DNA of 64,000 bases from Saprospiraceae bacterium (GTDB lineage: Bacteria; Bacteroidota; Bacteroidia; Chitinophagales; Saprospiraceae): assembly GCA_022448955.1 (NCBI GenBank), contig JAKVCU010000057.1, forward strand, positions 1 through 64,000, written 5' to 3'. A model generated the notes under the pieces. The model had not been told where the DNA came from and did not search any database. It saw only the letters and a program-made list of their open reading frames with translations. Below, piece after piece: positions 34,440 through 43,331 of this stretch (positions are counted from its first letter, which is position 1; each line of letters starts with the position of its first letter). The translations under genes were made by a program, and so were the position numbers.

Positions 34440-35150
34440 ATGGCAGAGACAGCAGTTCAAGAAAAAGAACCTTTATTAGCCTTTGGTAAAAATGAACAAA
34501 AGTTATTATCGGATCCATTAAATGATAATAACCCGATTACTGTTCAGGTCTTGGGGATTTGTTCTGCATTAGCAGTTACTTCTTTGGTCGTACCTTCTGT
34601 GGTAATGTCCATAGCAGTAGTTTTTGTATGTGCATTTTCAAGTCTCTTTACTTCCTTATTGCGTAACTATATTCCTAAGCAGGTACGTATGATTGTACAG
34701 CTTGTAATTATCGCCTCTCTGGTGACGGTTGTAGAGCTGACCCTACAATTTTTGAACTACCCGATTTATAAGCAGCTATCTGTATATATTGGTTTGATCA
34801 TTACTAACTGTATCGTAATGGGCCGTTTAGAGGCTTTCGCAATGGCAAATAAGCCTTGGCGCTCCTTCCTTGATGGTGTAGGTAATGGTTTAGGTTATGG
34901 TGCAATTCTTATCATGGTGGCCCTTATTCGTGAGCTATTCGGTAAAGGAAGTTTATTTGCAGGAAGTGGCATTGAAATGAAAATCATTGGAGCTTCTACG
35001 GATTACTTTATCAATACGCAGACGAATACTTGGTTTGCTTGGTATGCTAATAACAACCTTATGGTATTACCAGCAGCAGCGATGTTTATCATCGGTATCT
35101 TCATTTGGATTCAGCGTAGCTACAATACCAAATTGGTAGATATTTCGTAG
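34440..35150 (+). CDS. nqrD: Na+-NQR subunit D
   Basis: A 236-residue product with six membrane helices and a soluble N-terminal leader of about 30 residues, a little longer than usual. Family segments: DPLNDNNPITVQVLGICSAL, NCIVMGRLEAFAMANKP and DGVGNGLGYG. NqrD and NqrE form the paired channel-like core that holds an iron centre via conserved cysteines (C112-type, in TNCIVMGR). Part of the nqr operon, 39 nt after nqrC. Confidence 0.95.
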   Translation: MAETAVQEKEPLLAFGKNEQKLLSDPLNDNNPITVQVLGICSALAVTSLVVPSVVMSIAVVFVCAFSSLFTSLLRNYIPKQVRMIVQLVIIASLVTVVELTLQFLNYPIYKQLSVYIGLIITNCIVMGRLEAFAMANKPWRSFLDGVGNGLGYGAILIMVALIRELFGKGSLFAGSGIEMKIIGASTDYFINTQTNTWFAWYANNNLMVLPAAAMFIIGIFIWIQRSYNTKLVDIS

Positions 35151-35265
35151 ATATCTTACTTTATTACTTTGTATGAAGTGACAAATAAAACGTATCACAA
35201 TTGATGAATATGTGTTTTTTGATTGCTATTTCATACCTTATTTGCAAACGCACAAATAAAAAACA

Positions 35266-35877
35266 ATGGGCGAGTTTTTTAATGTATTCATAAAAGCGGC
35301 TTTTGTTGAGAACCTAGTTTTGGCCTATTTCTTAGGTATGTGTTCTTACTTAGCGGTTTCAAAAACCGTAAAAACAGCATTTGGTCTTGGTCTTGCAGTT
35401 ATCTTTGTATTAGGTATCACAATGCCAATCAACTGGTTAATTGCAGAGTATTTATTGAGTGAAAATGGTGTTTTTGGAATGGATTTGACTTTCTTACGTC
35501 TGATTCTTTTCATTGCTGTTATTGCATCAATGGTACAATTAGTAGAAATGATTGTGGAGAAATACTCTCCCTCACTATATAATGCACTTGGTATCTTCTT
35601 ACCACTAATTACCGTAAACTGTGCTATTTTGGGTGGCTCCTTATTTATGGTTTCTCGTGAATATGACCTTACTCAATCTGTAGCATTTGGTCTTGGTGGT
35701 GGTTTCGGATGGTTCTTAGCAATTATTGCTATTGCAGCTATTCGTGAGAAAATCCGTTACTCAGCAGTTCCTGCGCCACTTCGTGGCCTTGGTATGGCAT
35801 TCATCATTACTGGTTTAATGGGAATAGCATTCATGAGTTTGATGGGTATTGATCCAGCTGCATTTGCGTCAAACTAG
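35266..35877 (+). CDS. nqrE: Na+-NQR subunit E
   Basis: A 203-residue, six-helix membrane protein. Motifs: [20 protein letters not shown], a [16 protein letters not shown] segment mirroring the NqrD motif, and [13 protein letters not shown]. It is the partner of NqrD in the inner-membrane iron/electron pathway. It lies 115 nt after nqrD, the longest gap in the operon; the gap contains no hairpin with a T-run, so read-through is expected. Confidence 0.95.
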   Translation: MGEFFNVFIKAAFVENLVLAYFLGMCSYLAVSKTVKTAFGLGLAVIFVLGITMPINWLIAEYLLSENGVFGMDLTFLRLILFIAVIASMVQLVEMIVEKYSPSLYNALGIFLPLITVNCAILGGSLFMVSREYDLTQSVAFGLGGGFGWFLAIIAIAAIREKIRYSAVPAPLRGLGMAFIITGLMGIAFMSLMGIDPAAFASN

Positions 35878-35918
35878 TTGGTTAATAGTGTAAACATTAC
35901 ATTTTAACCATTAACTAC

Positions 35919-35933
35919 TCCGCTTCGAGCGGA
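35919..35933 (+). other. intercistronic hairpin nqrE-nqrF
   Basis: TCCGCT-TCG-AGCGGA, a 6-bp stem with a 3-nt loop and no T-run. It may stabilise or process the operon mRNA. Confidence 0.4.
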
Positions 35934-35977
35934 TTGGAATGTGCAAAATAATTTTATAATAATAATCTCCAGATTCG

Positions 35978-37279
35978 ATGATAATCTTATATGCTGTAAT
36001 CGTATTTAGTCTTGTGATTCTGGCCTTGTCTTTCATGCTGATTTTTGCAAGAAAGCAGCTTGTACCACAAGGTGACGTAAAGATCGTCGTAAACGGCGAT
36101 GCTGAGAATCCCATTTTGGTTCAGCCTGGAGCTTCTTTACTGAACGCTTTATCTGACCAAAATATCTTTCTTCCATCTGCTTGCGGTGGTGGTGGTACTT
36201 GTGCTATGTGTGAGTGTCACATCGACAGTGGTGGGGGAGATGTCCTACTGACAGAGCTTAATCACTTAACTCGTCGTGAAGTAGCTGAAAACAAGCGTTT
36301 GGCTTGTCAGGTGAAGGTTCGCCAAGATATGGAAGTTCGTATCCCAGAAGAAATCTTTGGTATCAAGAAGTGGGAGTGTGAGGTGGTTTCTAACTACAAT
36401 GTGGCTTCTTTCATTAAGGAGTTTGTCGTAAAATTGCCAGAGGGTGAAACAATGGATTTTGAATCAGGTGGATATATCCAGATTGATGTACCAACGGTAA
36501 CTGTTGACTATAAGAATATGGATATCTCAGCTCACCCTGAGCACCATGGTGATGATCCAAAGAAATTCCAAAGTGAATGGGATAAATATAATCTTTGGGA
36601 CTTAAAAATGGTTAACGATGAGGAGCAATTCCGTGCATACTCCATGGCTAACCACCCAGCAGAGGGTAACATCATCATGTTGAATATTCGTATTGCTACT
36701 CCTCCACCAGATCGTGTAAATGGTGGTTGGTTGCCAGTTAATCCAGGTGTTTGTTCATCTTACGTATTTGATCAAAAACCTGGTGATAAAGTAACAATTT
36801 CTGGTCCTTATGGTGAATTCTTCATCAAACCGACAAAGAAAGAAATGGTTTATATTGGTGGTGGTGCAGGTATGGCGCCTTTGCGTTCTCACTTATTCCA
36901 CATATTCCATACACTAAAAACAACGGATCGTAAAGTATCATTCTGGTATGGTGGACGTACGCGTCGTGAGTTATTTTACATTGAACAATTCCGTGAAATT
37001 GAGAAGCAATTCCCTAATTTTAAGTTCTATGTAGCATTGGATAACCCACTTCCAGAAGATAACTGGCAGGTTAAAGAAAATATGGATGCTGAGGGTGATG
37101 GCTTCAAAGGCTATATCATGCCTGTAGTGATGGAACAGTATCTTAATAATCATCCAGAGCCAGAAGAAATTGAATACTATTTCTGTGGACCTCCTTTGAT
37201 GAATGCTTCTGTAATCAAAGCTTTAGATGAGTTGGGTGTCCCAGAAGAAAACATTTCTTTTGATGACTTTGGTGGCTAG
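35978..37279 (+). CDS. nqrF: Na+-NQR subunit F (NADH dehydrogenase)
   Basis: A 433-residue product with an N-terminal membrane helix (4-25) and a 2Fe-2S ferredoxin domain with C69, C75, C78 and C110 ([14 protein letters not shown]). The FAD motif is RAYSMANHP and the NADH-binding motifs are [12 protein letters not shown] and [11 protein letters not shown]. It takes electrons from NADH and starts the NQR chain on the cytoplasmic side. It is about 25 residues longer than Vibrio NqrF because of an insert near residues 175-205 ([13 protein letters not shown]). Last gene of the operon, with a strong terminator after it. Confidence 0.96.
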   Translation: MIILYAVIVFSLVILALSFMLIFARKQLVPQGDVKIVVNGDAENPILVQPGASLLNALSDQNIFLPSACGGGGTCAMCECHIDSGGGDVLLTELNHLTRREVAENKRLACQVKVRQDMEVRIPEEIFGIKKWECEVVSNYNVASFIKEFVVKLPEGETMDFESGGYIQIDVPTVTVDYKNMDISAHPEHHGDDPKKFQSEWDKYNLWDLKMVNDEEQFRAYSMANHPAEGNIIMLNIRIATPPPDRVNGGWLPVNPGVCSSYVFDQKPGDKVTISGPYGEFFIKPTKKEMVYIGGGAGMAPLRSHLFHIFHTLKTTDRKVSFWYGGRTRRELFYIEQFREIEKQFPNFKFYVALDNPLPEDNWQVKENMDAEGDGFKGYIMPVVMEQYLNNHPEPEEIEYYFCGPPLMNASVIKALDELGVPEENISFDDFGG

Positions 37280-37319
37280 ATAGTTAACTATCCCATATAC
37301 AATCCAAAATTAAATAAAA

Positions 37320-37347
37320 GGTCTTCCGCTTGCGGAAGGCCTTTTTT
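37320..37347 (+). terminator. nqr operon terminator
   Basis: GGTCTTCCGC / GCGGAAGGCC stem (one wobble), minimal loop, then six T. It begins 41 nt after the nqrF stop. Confidence 0.9.
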
Positions 37348-37355
37348 GTTGCTAT

Positions 37356-37746
37356 TTGTCAAGCTATCATTTCTTTTATGTCTTAGCTGCTTTATCAGAC
37401 TTGATCTTCTGTGTAGGCGTATTTTTTACTTTTGATGTTAGTATTCACTTAATTGAGGCAATTCCAGTGGATTTGCTTAGTAGAGGGGAGTACTTTTTGC
37501 TGCAATTTTCAGGCATAATAAGTTGGGGATACTTCACAATACTATTTTGGAATCCTGCTCGCTCAACAGCTTGCTAATTATTTGGTCTTTGCAGATCATT
37601 TAGTGAATTATGATATTCCAATGTATCAGGCAGAGCAATTCTTATTAATTGCCTTCACCATTATAATTGGTATTATATTCTATTGCCAAAGCAGAATTTT
37701 GGAGGAAGGCTCCAAATTACAATCATTTCAAGATTTAACCATTTAA
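37356..37746 (+). pseudogene. DUF2975-type membrane protein, frameshifted
   Basis: Two frames together give a small membrane protein. Frame 1 (37356-37577) reads through helices ending in ISWGYFTILFWNPA. The next frame, from about 37530, reads YYFGILLAQQLANY and then FLLIAFTIIIGIIFY, ending GSKLQSFQDLTI at 37746. The QDLTI-like C-terminus directly before an XRE regulator is characteristic of DUF2975 genes. A frameshift around 37530-37577 separates the halves, and the N-terminus runs into the nqr terminator with no proper start. About 130 residues against the usual ~160-180. I read it as a decayed gene; a programmed frameshift or sequencing error is possible. Confidence 0.6.
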
Positions 37747-37776
37747 GCTATACCTATCACTAATAATCCAGATCTC

Positions 37777-37965
37777 ATGTTGGCTAAGCGAAAAATGAAA
37801 TCTAAAGACTTATCCGAAAAAATTGGGATCACTGTCGCTAACTTATCTATACCAAAAACAGAAAAAGCAAAAGCGATACGCTTTTCTACTCTTGAGATGA
37901 TTTGTGAAGCATTGGAATGCCAACCGGAAGATATTCTAGCATTTGAAAAGGAAAAAGAACAATAA
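37777..37965 (+). CDS. XRE/YozG-type small HTH regulator
   Basis: A 62-residue Cro/C1-type helix-turn-helix protein: MLAKRKMKSKDLSEKIGITV, ANLSIPKTEKAKAIRFSTLE, ALECQPEDIL. Relatives are encoded right after DUF2975 membrane proteins, as here. The family normally starts about nine residues earlier (MPI..N.D.MLAKRKM); that position is an ATA codon here (37750), in the same frame. Either the start has decayed along with its partner, or the shorter ATG start is used. Probably a local transcription regulator. A strong terminator lies 320 nt downstream. Confidence 0.75.
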   Translation: MLAKRKMKSKDLSEKIGITVANLSIPKTEKAKAIRFSTLEMICEALECQPEDILAFEKEKEQ

Positions 37966-38284
37966 TCCACCTTTCTGGAACATAGTTGAGAAAAGCTACT
38001 GTAATTCAGGGGTATATTTGTAATATACAAAGAAACAAAACCAAGGAAACCAATAAAAACGCCATACATCAAAAGCAATACAGCAAGGAGCTGATGATTA
38101 TGAAAATTAGAAGTCTTAGGTTTTTCCTTGCATTAAAGTTGTTCTATGATATGGATATAAAGTGCTTATCAGGAATTCTTTGACAAGTGATTGAAGTTGC
38201 TTTAAGAAATAGCTAATACCCCAATAAACTTGATGGGCTCTCTCAATTATTCAGAATTAGCATAAGTTGTTATCAAAAAGTGGT
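37966..38284. other. non-coding region after HTH gene
   Basis: No supported gene. A TTG-started 65-codon frame (37986-38183) has no recognisable features and is not called. The transcript from the HTH gene probably ends at the terminator 38285-38315. Confidence 0.4.
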
Positions 38285-38315
38285 GCCTTGATTCTCCTGA
38301 ATCAAGGCTTTTTTT
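38285..38315 (+). terminator. strong intrinsic terminator
   Basis: GCCTTGATTC / GAATCAAGGC perfect 10-bp stem with a TCCT loop, then seven T. Oriented for rightward transcription. Confidence 0.92.
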
Positions 38316-38317
38316 AT

Positions 38318-40297
38318 TTATTCAAGGATAACAATCTTAACCTCTACCTTCCTATTTCGACTTTTGGGTTCGTCATTATTGATTTCACCTTTTCCTTCTA
38401 AGTAGATTTGATCGACAATAATCTGATTCTCCAAGAGGAAAAGCGCAATCTGTTTGGCTCGATCCTCAGATAACTTCAGGTTGTAGGAGTTGGCACCAAT
38501 ATCATCAGAAAAGCCAATGATTTCTACTCGTTGAATATTTTTTCCATTGAGTGGCTTAATAAAATCGTCTAATCTACCTATTTCTTCTAACTCCAGACTG
38601 GATTTGTCAAATCCAAAAAATACAGTATGCGAGGACTCGACCTCTATAGGGTTTTGCTTTCGTAAAATGCTAGTATCCTTCATTATAGAATCAATTGGAG
38701 CAGGTAAGAAGCTAAATTTTGATTGTAATAAGGCTTCAATTGTATAGAATGTTTTATTGTCCCAAATGGGGATAGGAATAGTAGACTTATATGGATGAAA
38801 TCCGTTATGATCGATTTTTAGATTCAATGTTTCATCTGCATTGATACAAAGGAAAAAACGACCATTTTCATCTGTTTGAATCGTTCCCTTTTCTCCCGTA
38901 TCTACTTCTGTCTGGATGGGGATTCCAAGGATAGAATCGATCACGTAGACCTCTACATAGGTGATAGGATCACTAGTGAGCCGTTCTGAAAGTTCAAATT
39001 CATAAATATCCATTCCACCCTGACCACCAGGTCGATCAGATGCGAAAAGCCCTGTTTGACCATCAGCTGTTAGAAACAGTCCTAACTCTCTGAAAGGAGA
39101 GTTAACTGGCGGACCTAGATTCATCGGCTCTGTCCAATGCCCCCATCGATTTTTCCAAGAAACGAATATGTCTTGGTCGCCTAAGCCTAGGTGGCCAGTT
39201 GAGGAGAAATAGAGTGCTTTTCCGTCATTACTAATGAATGGAGCTTCTTCATCACCAGTTGTATTAATCTTTGGCCCCATATTAGCAGGAGGACTCCATT
39301 TGCCATTAGGCAAACGCGTACAATACCAAATATCTGTACCTCCCATTCCTCCTTCACGATTACTCGCAAAATAAAGAAGTGTACCATCACAACTGATACA
39401 GGCTTGGGATTCCCAACGATTAGAATTGGCAAAGCCCTCTAAATTAGTAATATTAGAAATCTCTACTCCATCTACATCTGCCTGCCAAATATCACAAGGG
39501 CCATATACTCCTTCTCTTGAGCAAGCTGTGAAATACATTTTTTTTCCATCGCGTACGATGGTACACATTCCTTCTACTTCATTGGTATTGAAGTTGCTAA
39601 TTTGTTTTGCCTTTTGCCAAATAGCATCCTCCCGTTTGCTGTAGAAGAGGTTTTCATCATCCTTTTGTTTACCTTCCTTTTTTTTGGTGTAATAAATAAT
39701 ATTACGATCATTGGATAAGAAGGGGAAATATTCGTCTGTCGGAGAGTTGATACGTTCCCCCAGATTGACAATGGCTGAAATATTAACTAGGTTGGTAGAA
39801 TCCATGGATATCCTAGCCGCTCTTTTACTTGATGGAAGTTTTTTGAATAACTTTTTTTCCTGTTGCTTCTCTCTTTCTCCTCTGAGTCTAAAGGTATAAT
39901 CAGGTTGCTTTTGCAAATCTTCAAATGCATCAAAGTACTCTAGTGATTGGCCATAGTTGCCCAGCTTATAATGGGACTCACCTAGCTCGTAATATAATGC
40001 TCTAGAAAATGATGGATTTTCATCTAAGACTTTTTCATAGTACCTGATAGCATTGGCAAAATCTTTTTGAAGGTAGTAACAAAGACCAGCATATCTTCTT
40101 GCAGTATGATTGTCTGCTTGTAATTCAATTACCTTATCATACAATTTGATGGCCTGTTTGTATTTGCGAGCAACCAGCTTTCCTTCTGCTTCTATCATAT
40201 AACTTACAGCGAGCTCTCCAGCGGTTTGTGCAACAGATAGAGTTTGGACAAAAAACAAAAAGAGTAAAAGGCCTAAGGCTTTTTGTTTGAATGGCAT
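38318..40297 (-). CDS. PorE-like TPR/PD40/OmpA-family protein
   Basis: A 659-residue product with a signal peptide (to about residue 24), TPR repeats (~30-140), a WD40-like PD40 propeller (~185-420, with repeats such as GGMGGTDIWYC and GGQGGMDIYEF), a short carboxypeptidase-regulatory-like domain (~430-520) and a C-terminal OmpA domain (~560-659, FGFDKSSLE, IIGFSDDIGANSYNLKLSE). This is the PorE plan without the DUF1573 tail seen in the paralogue at 26297. Predicted periplasmic, bound to peptidoglycan and linked to T9SS or outer-membrane clients. Monocistronic; no PorP/SprF partner adjacent. Confidence 0.88.
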   Translation of the reverse strand: MPFKQKALGLLLFLFFVQTLSVAQTAGELAVSYMIEAEGKLVARKYKQAIKLYDKVIELQADNHTARRYAGLCYYLQKDFANAIRYYEKVLDENPSFSRALYYELGESHYKLGNYGQSLEYFDAFEDLQKQPDYTFRLRGEREKQQEKKLFKKLPSSKRAARISMDSTNLVNISAIVNLGERINSPTDEYFPFLSNDRNIIYYTKKKEGKQKDDENLFYSKREDAIWQKAKQISNFNTNEVEGMCTIVRDGKKMYFTACSREGVYGPCDIWQADVDGVEISNITNLEGFANSNRWESQACISCDGTLLYFASNREGGMGGTDIWYCTRLPNGKWSPPANMGPKINTTGDEEAPFISNDGKALYFSSTGHLGLGDQDIFVSWKNRWGHWTEPMNLGPPVNSPFRELGLFLTADGQTGLFASDRPGGQGGMDIYEFELSERLTSDPITYVEVYVIDSILGIPIQTEVDTGEKGTIQTDENGRFFLCINADETLNLKIDHNGFHPYKSTIPIPIWDNKTFYTIEALLQSKFSFLPAPIDSIMKDTSILRKQNPIEVESSHTVFFGFDKSSLELEEIGRLDDFIKPLNGKNIQRVEIIGFSDDIGANSYNLKLSEDRAKQIALFLLENQIIVDQIYLEGKGEINNDEPKSRNRKVEVKIVILE

Positions 40298-40529
40298 GTG
40301 TAATTGGGATTTGTTTTTGGATTGTATATTATAGCATGTTTAAAATTCCATTAATCAGCTAGGTATGACAAATATGCTATTTCATTTCGTTAAAAAATGG
40401 AAGCGATGCTATAGCTTCGGTGCTATTTTTTGCCGTGTTTCACATTAAATTTGCAAACGCTCACTTAATTATGAAATTTTAAATATACGCTTATTTGTAA
40501 AACTATATTATTTGTGTGTAGTGTGGAAA

Positions 40530-41249
40530 TTATTTTACTTCTTTTGAGAGATATTTCCAACTAATGACTCCTCCAATTAAATCAATTAATACGTGCAATA
40601 TAATAGGAATAAGTAATGATTGTGTGGTGATGTACAATAATCCAAAGAAAATAGATAAGATGCCAATTTTTAATACGGCTTTCCAGCCTTGGTAATAATG
40701 AACTATTGCAAAGAGTATGGATGGTATAGCTAAAGCTAGTGCATATTGATACTCATGCCCCACAAAAAGCATCAAGAAATAGTTGATAAAGAAGCCGCGA
40801 AAAACGATTTCTTCATTGATGCCCGCACTGAAAGCCAGTGGTATGAATTGTATCATTTCCTTCATATTCTCAGGTAAGAAGGGCGTATGTTTCTTCCAGT
40901 GTGCATGTGCTTTAAGGCGAGCTTTCTTAGAGCGAAGTTCAAGCCAAGCATCGAGTACATACAATAAGTTGAAAATTATGAAGAAGATAAGGGGCCAAAT
41001 CCATTCTTTAAAAACGGGCATCTGAAGACCAATATCAGGCCAAGTTCGATCTGTAAAATACCAAGCAGCCAAAACGATAAGAGCCATCACTAATAAGGAA
41101 ATGCTATTGGAAATGTAGAGCATCTGCTTCATATCTGGCTCCCACTCTTCAATCTCTGCTAACTTAGGTTGAGTAGAGAACATAGAATTGATAGGGAAAA
41201 GTAGGCCAAAAATGCCAAAGATGATGTGATCTATCCAATGTAACTCCAT
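40530..41249 (-). CDS. CPBP/CAAX intramembrane metalloprotease
   Basis: A 239-residue, six-helix membrane protein with the CPBP (Abi) motifs: E146-E147-x-x-x-R151 (NEEIVFRG), H184 (AIVHYYQG) and H219-x-x-x-D223 (LHVLIDLIGG). These residues form the glutamate/histidine active site of the Rce1-like family, which cleaves within membranes. Bacterial members act in peptide maturation, immunity or regulation. The target is unknown and there is no peptide gene next to it. Competing hairpins lie in its 5' leader (41322-41360). Confidence 0.9.
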   Translation of the reverse strand: MELHWIDHIIFGIFGLLFPINSMFSTQPKLAEIEEWEPDMKQMLYISNSISLLVMALIVLAAWYFTDRTWPDIGLQMPVFKEWIWPLIFFIIFNLLYVLDAWLELRSKKARLKAHAHWKKHTPFLPENMKEMIQFIPLAFSAGINEEIVFRGFFINYFLMLFVGHEYQYALALAIPSILFAIVHYYQGWKAVLKIGILSIFFGLLYITTQSLLIPIILHVLIDLIGGVISWKYLSKEVK

Positions 41250-41546
41250 GCAATCCTATAAATTCGTGTGTGTTTGGATACTTTGTTAATTAGATTATTA
41301 GAAATTATAAAACGACCTTTTGCCCAATGCACTGGGCTATTGGGCTTGGTTGTTCAGCCCATCAGACCTTATAATTGGTTCAAGCACAAAACGGTAGTTT
41401 TAAGATACCAATCAACCTAGTGTACAAAGTATTGAAGTGTTGCTTTCTTAAAGAACGAAAATATTTTTGTTATTTTCAATGATTCTTAAAGTAATTCTGC
41501 TTTTTATTCGTCTTCCACACTAAACAATGTAAGTCTCTAATATTTT
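41250..41546. other. non-coding leader region of the CPBP gene
   Basis: No gene seen. GCCCAAT/ATTGGGC (41322-41345) overlaps GGGCT/AGCCC (41342-41360), so the two stems cannot form together. This may be a leader switch for the CPBP gene or chance. Confidence 0.35.
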
Positions 41547-41710
41547 AGAGTCTGTTTGGGATTTATTAATTGGCCTACAATTGCCACTAATGTGCTTATC
41601 TTTCGTTAAAGAAATGATCACTTAGCTAAGGCTAAACTCACATTTCTTCGCCTCATTTAAGCAAACTATTGACAATTTCGTTTCATAGAACAAATTCTCC
41701 AACAGACTCT
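41547..41710. mobile_element. MITE-like element, 164 bp
   Basis: A non-coding segment bounded by near-perfect terminal inverted repeats: AGAGTCTGTT at 41547-41556 and AACAGACTCT at 41701-41710, extending to 15 of 18 matching positions. No transposase is encoded. No clear target-site duplication abuts the ends (TTAGAG occurs near both). It sits directly in front of the ECF sigma gene, so it may carry that gene's promoter. Confidence 0.45.
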
Positions 41711-41731
41711 TAGAGATCGTTTAAACCAAAA

Positions 41732-42307
41732 ATGGAAGAATATATTCGAATACCAATGACCGAAAAACGGGAAAGAACTATACAGAAGGCTGTACAGAAT
41801 TATGGACAGCGGTTGTTTCGTTTTATCCGGGACAGGGTAAGGACTAATTCGGATGCAGAGGACATCTTGCAAGATGTATGGTACCAGTTGAGTAATGTGG
41901 TAGATTTGGAAGGTATTGAACAAGTGAGCAGCTGGTTGTTTAGGGTAGCCAGAAATAGAGTAACGGATAGCTACCGTAAAAAGAAACCAGATTTGTTGGA
42001 AGATTATGCATACGAAAATGAAGAAGGTGATATTTCCTTTCGGGAAATATTATTAGCAGATGACCAGACACCTGAAACGGAAGCACTTAGAGAAGCCTTC
42101 TGGGAAGCGCTTTTTGATGCCTTAGATGAACTACCAGAGCATCAGAAAAACGTTTTCGTGTGGAACGAACTGGAAGACAAAACTTTCCAGCAAATTTCAG
42201 ATGAAACAGGAATTAATATCAAAACCTTAATTTCGCGAAAGCGTTATGCGGTACAACATTTGCGGAAACGCCTGCAAAACTTGTACGATGACTTTTTTGA
42301 AGACTAG
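41732..42307 (+). CDS. ECF-family RNA polymerase sigma factor
   Basis: A 191-residue product with region 2 (FRFIRDRVRTNSDAEDILQD, SWLFRVARNRVTDSYRKKK) and region 4 (LDELPEHQKNVFVWNELEDK, FQQISDETGINIKTLISRKR). It starts at ATG 41732; ATG 41756 is an alternative and gives a more typical N-terminus. No classical anti-sigma (FecR or zinc anti-sigma) follows. Instead there are two small membrane proteins and an Hsp20, so control may come from the 112-residue membrane protein directly downstream. Predicted role: envelope or heat stress regulon (inference). Confidence 0.92.
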   Translation: MEEYIRIPMTEKRERTIQKAVQNYGQRLFRFIRDRVRTNSDAEDILQDVWYQLSNVVDLEGIEQVSSWLFRVARNRVTDSYRKKKPDLLEDYAYENEEGDISFREILLADDQTPETEALREAFWEALFDALDELPEHQKNVFVWNELEDKTFQQISDETGINIKTLISRKRYAVQHLRKRLQNLYDDFFED

Positions 42308-42368
42308 AAAATACGCTAAGCTATAATTAATACTTACTTCTTATTTAGAATTCCATAATAGAATAAAA

Positions 42369-42707
42369 ATGTTCGATAATTCAAATAAAAAAAGCTTTAA
42401 CCCACTCAAAATATTAGGCTACGCAGTTTTTGCCATAGGGCTGATCTTTTTAGTAGGCTTTGTAGTAATGCTCCTCTGGAATGCTATTCTTCCAGATGTA
42501 CTGAACGCCAAACCCCTGAATATATGGCAAGCCATAGGCCTTTTAATTCTTTCTAAAATCTTGTTTGGCGGAATGCGTTGGGGCGGACGTGGGAAAGGAG
42601 GATATGGACCTTCGAAGCGGAAACAATGGAAAGAAAAGTGGATGAATATGACACCTGAGGAGCGGGAAGCCATGAAAGAAAAATGGAAAAATCGCTGTAA
42701 AAAATAG
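42369..42707 (+). CDS. small membrane protein, possible sensor or anti-sigma
   Basis: A 112-residue product with two hydrophobic helices (about 17-40 and 52-66), then a glycine/basic linker (MRWGGRGKGGYGPSKRKQWK) and a charged C-terminal helix with MTPEEREAMKEKWKNRCKK. The C-terminal helix resembles the LTxxQ/Spy-like helices of metal and envelope stress sensors. It lies 61 nt after the ECF sigma gene, in the position normally held by an anti-sigma factor. Function is inferred from position only; no family is recognised with confidence. Confidence 0.6.
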   Translation: MFDNSNKKSFNPLKILGYAVFAIGLIFLVGFVVMLLWNAILPDVLNAKPLNIWQAIGLLILSKILFGGMRWGGRGKGGYGPSKRKQWKEKWMNMTPEEREAMKEKWKNRCKK

Positions 42708-42845
42708 TTTGAAGTATAGATAAATAGAGCATTTTGAAAAAAGTCAAAAATATTTAAAGTAATTTTCAAACTGCTTCGTCTTCTTAAATGTAGTTATTGT
42801 TTTTTGGATTGAAAATCCCGATTGTTCAATAAAAATTATTAGAAG

Positions 42846-43145
42846 ATGAAACCATTCAAATTTTTCTTTGCCCTTAGTTTGGGCGTCATTTTATTTTTGT
42901 TCTTTGCTCGTTTCGCCATTATGGCCTTTATCGTAGCAGCCTTTTTAAGCTTTGGATTTTTCCTAGTAAATAAGGTAAAGAACTCTTTCAAACGTATGGA
43001 CTGGGACGATGATCGCGATGCGATTCAGCCATACTACAGACAAAGAGCTTTGGCTGCATGGCAAGAGCGTGAAGAGCCTCTTTTTGGCGAAAGCCAGACT
43101 AGAAGAGAACGAATGGAACGTTTTAGAACGATTGAAATCCGATAA
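42846..43145 (+). CDS. small membrane protein of unknown function
   Basis: A 99-residue product: two closely spaced hydrophobic helices (residues 6-43), then an acidic WDDDRDA segment and an Arg/Glu-rich tail (RQRALAAWQEREEPLFGES). No known domain is recognised. It is probably part of the sigma-Hsp20 cluster, 138 nt after the previous small gene, and is followed by a hairpin. Confidence 0.6.
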   Translation: MKPFKFFFALSLGVILFLFFARFAIMAFIVAAFLSFGFFLVNKVKNSFKRMDWDDDRDAIQPYYRQRALAAWQEREEPLFGESQTRRERMERFRTIEIR

Positions 43146-43171
43146 TTATCTGATCAATAGTAATCGGATTT
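43135..43171 (+). terminator. hairpin after the small membrane protein gene
   Basis: AAATCCGAT / ATCGGATTT perfect 9-bp stem with a 19-nt loop, overlapping the stop codon. Weak T-run. Confidence 0.45.
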
Positions 43172-43305
43172 ATAACTAAAAACATATAGGCGCGACCTAT
43201 ATTATCTAACAAACCAATTGTAATTTAGGCTATTTATTAACTGCTGAATGATCAAGGCCTGATTGCAGTATTCTAAACAATAATAGGTGATTTTATGAGC
43301 GATAA

Positions 43306-43319
43306 CGTCCTAAAGGACG
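43306..43319 (+). promoter_or_regulatory. palindromic hairpin before hsp20
   Basis: CGTCCT-AA-AGGACG ends 12 nt before the Hsp20 ATG, within the ribosome-footprint zone. Possible operator or temperature-responsive leader; inference only. Confidence 0.3.
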
Positions 43320-43331
43320 CTTGGGTTACCT

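Noticed and set aside
37986-38183. 65-codon TTG-started frame after the HTH gene
   Set aside because: Composition is random-looking, with no conserved pattern and no ribosome site. It probably lies in the 3' untranslated region before the terminator.
42419-42769. 116-codon antisense frame over the small membrane protein
   Set aside because: It overlaps fully with a better-supported gene in the sigma cluster and has no recognisable features.
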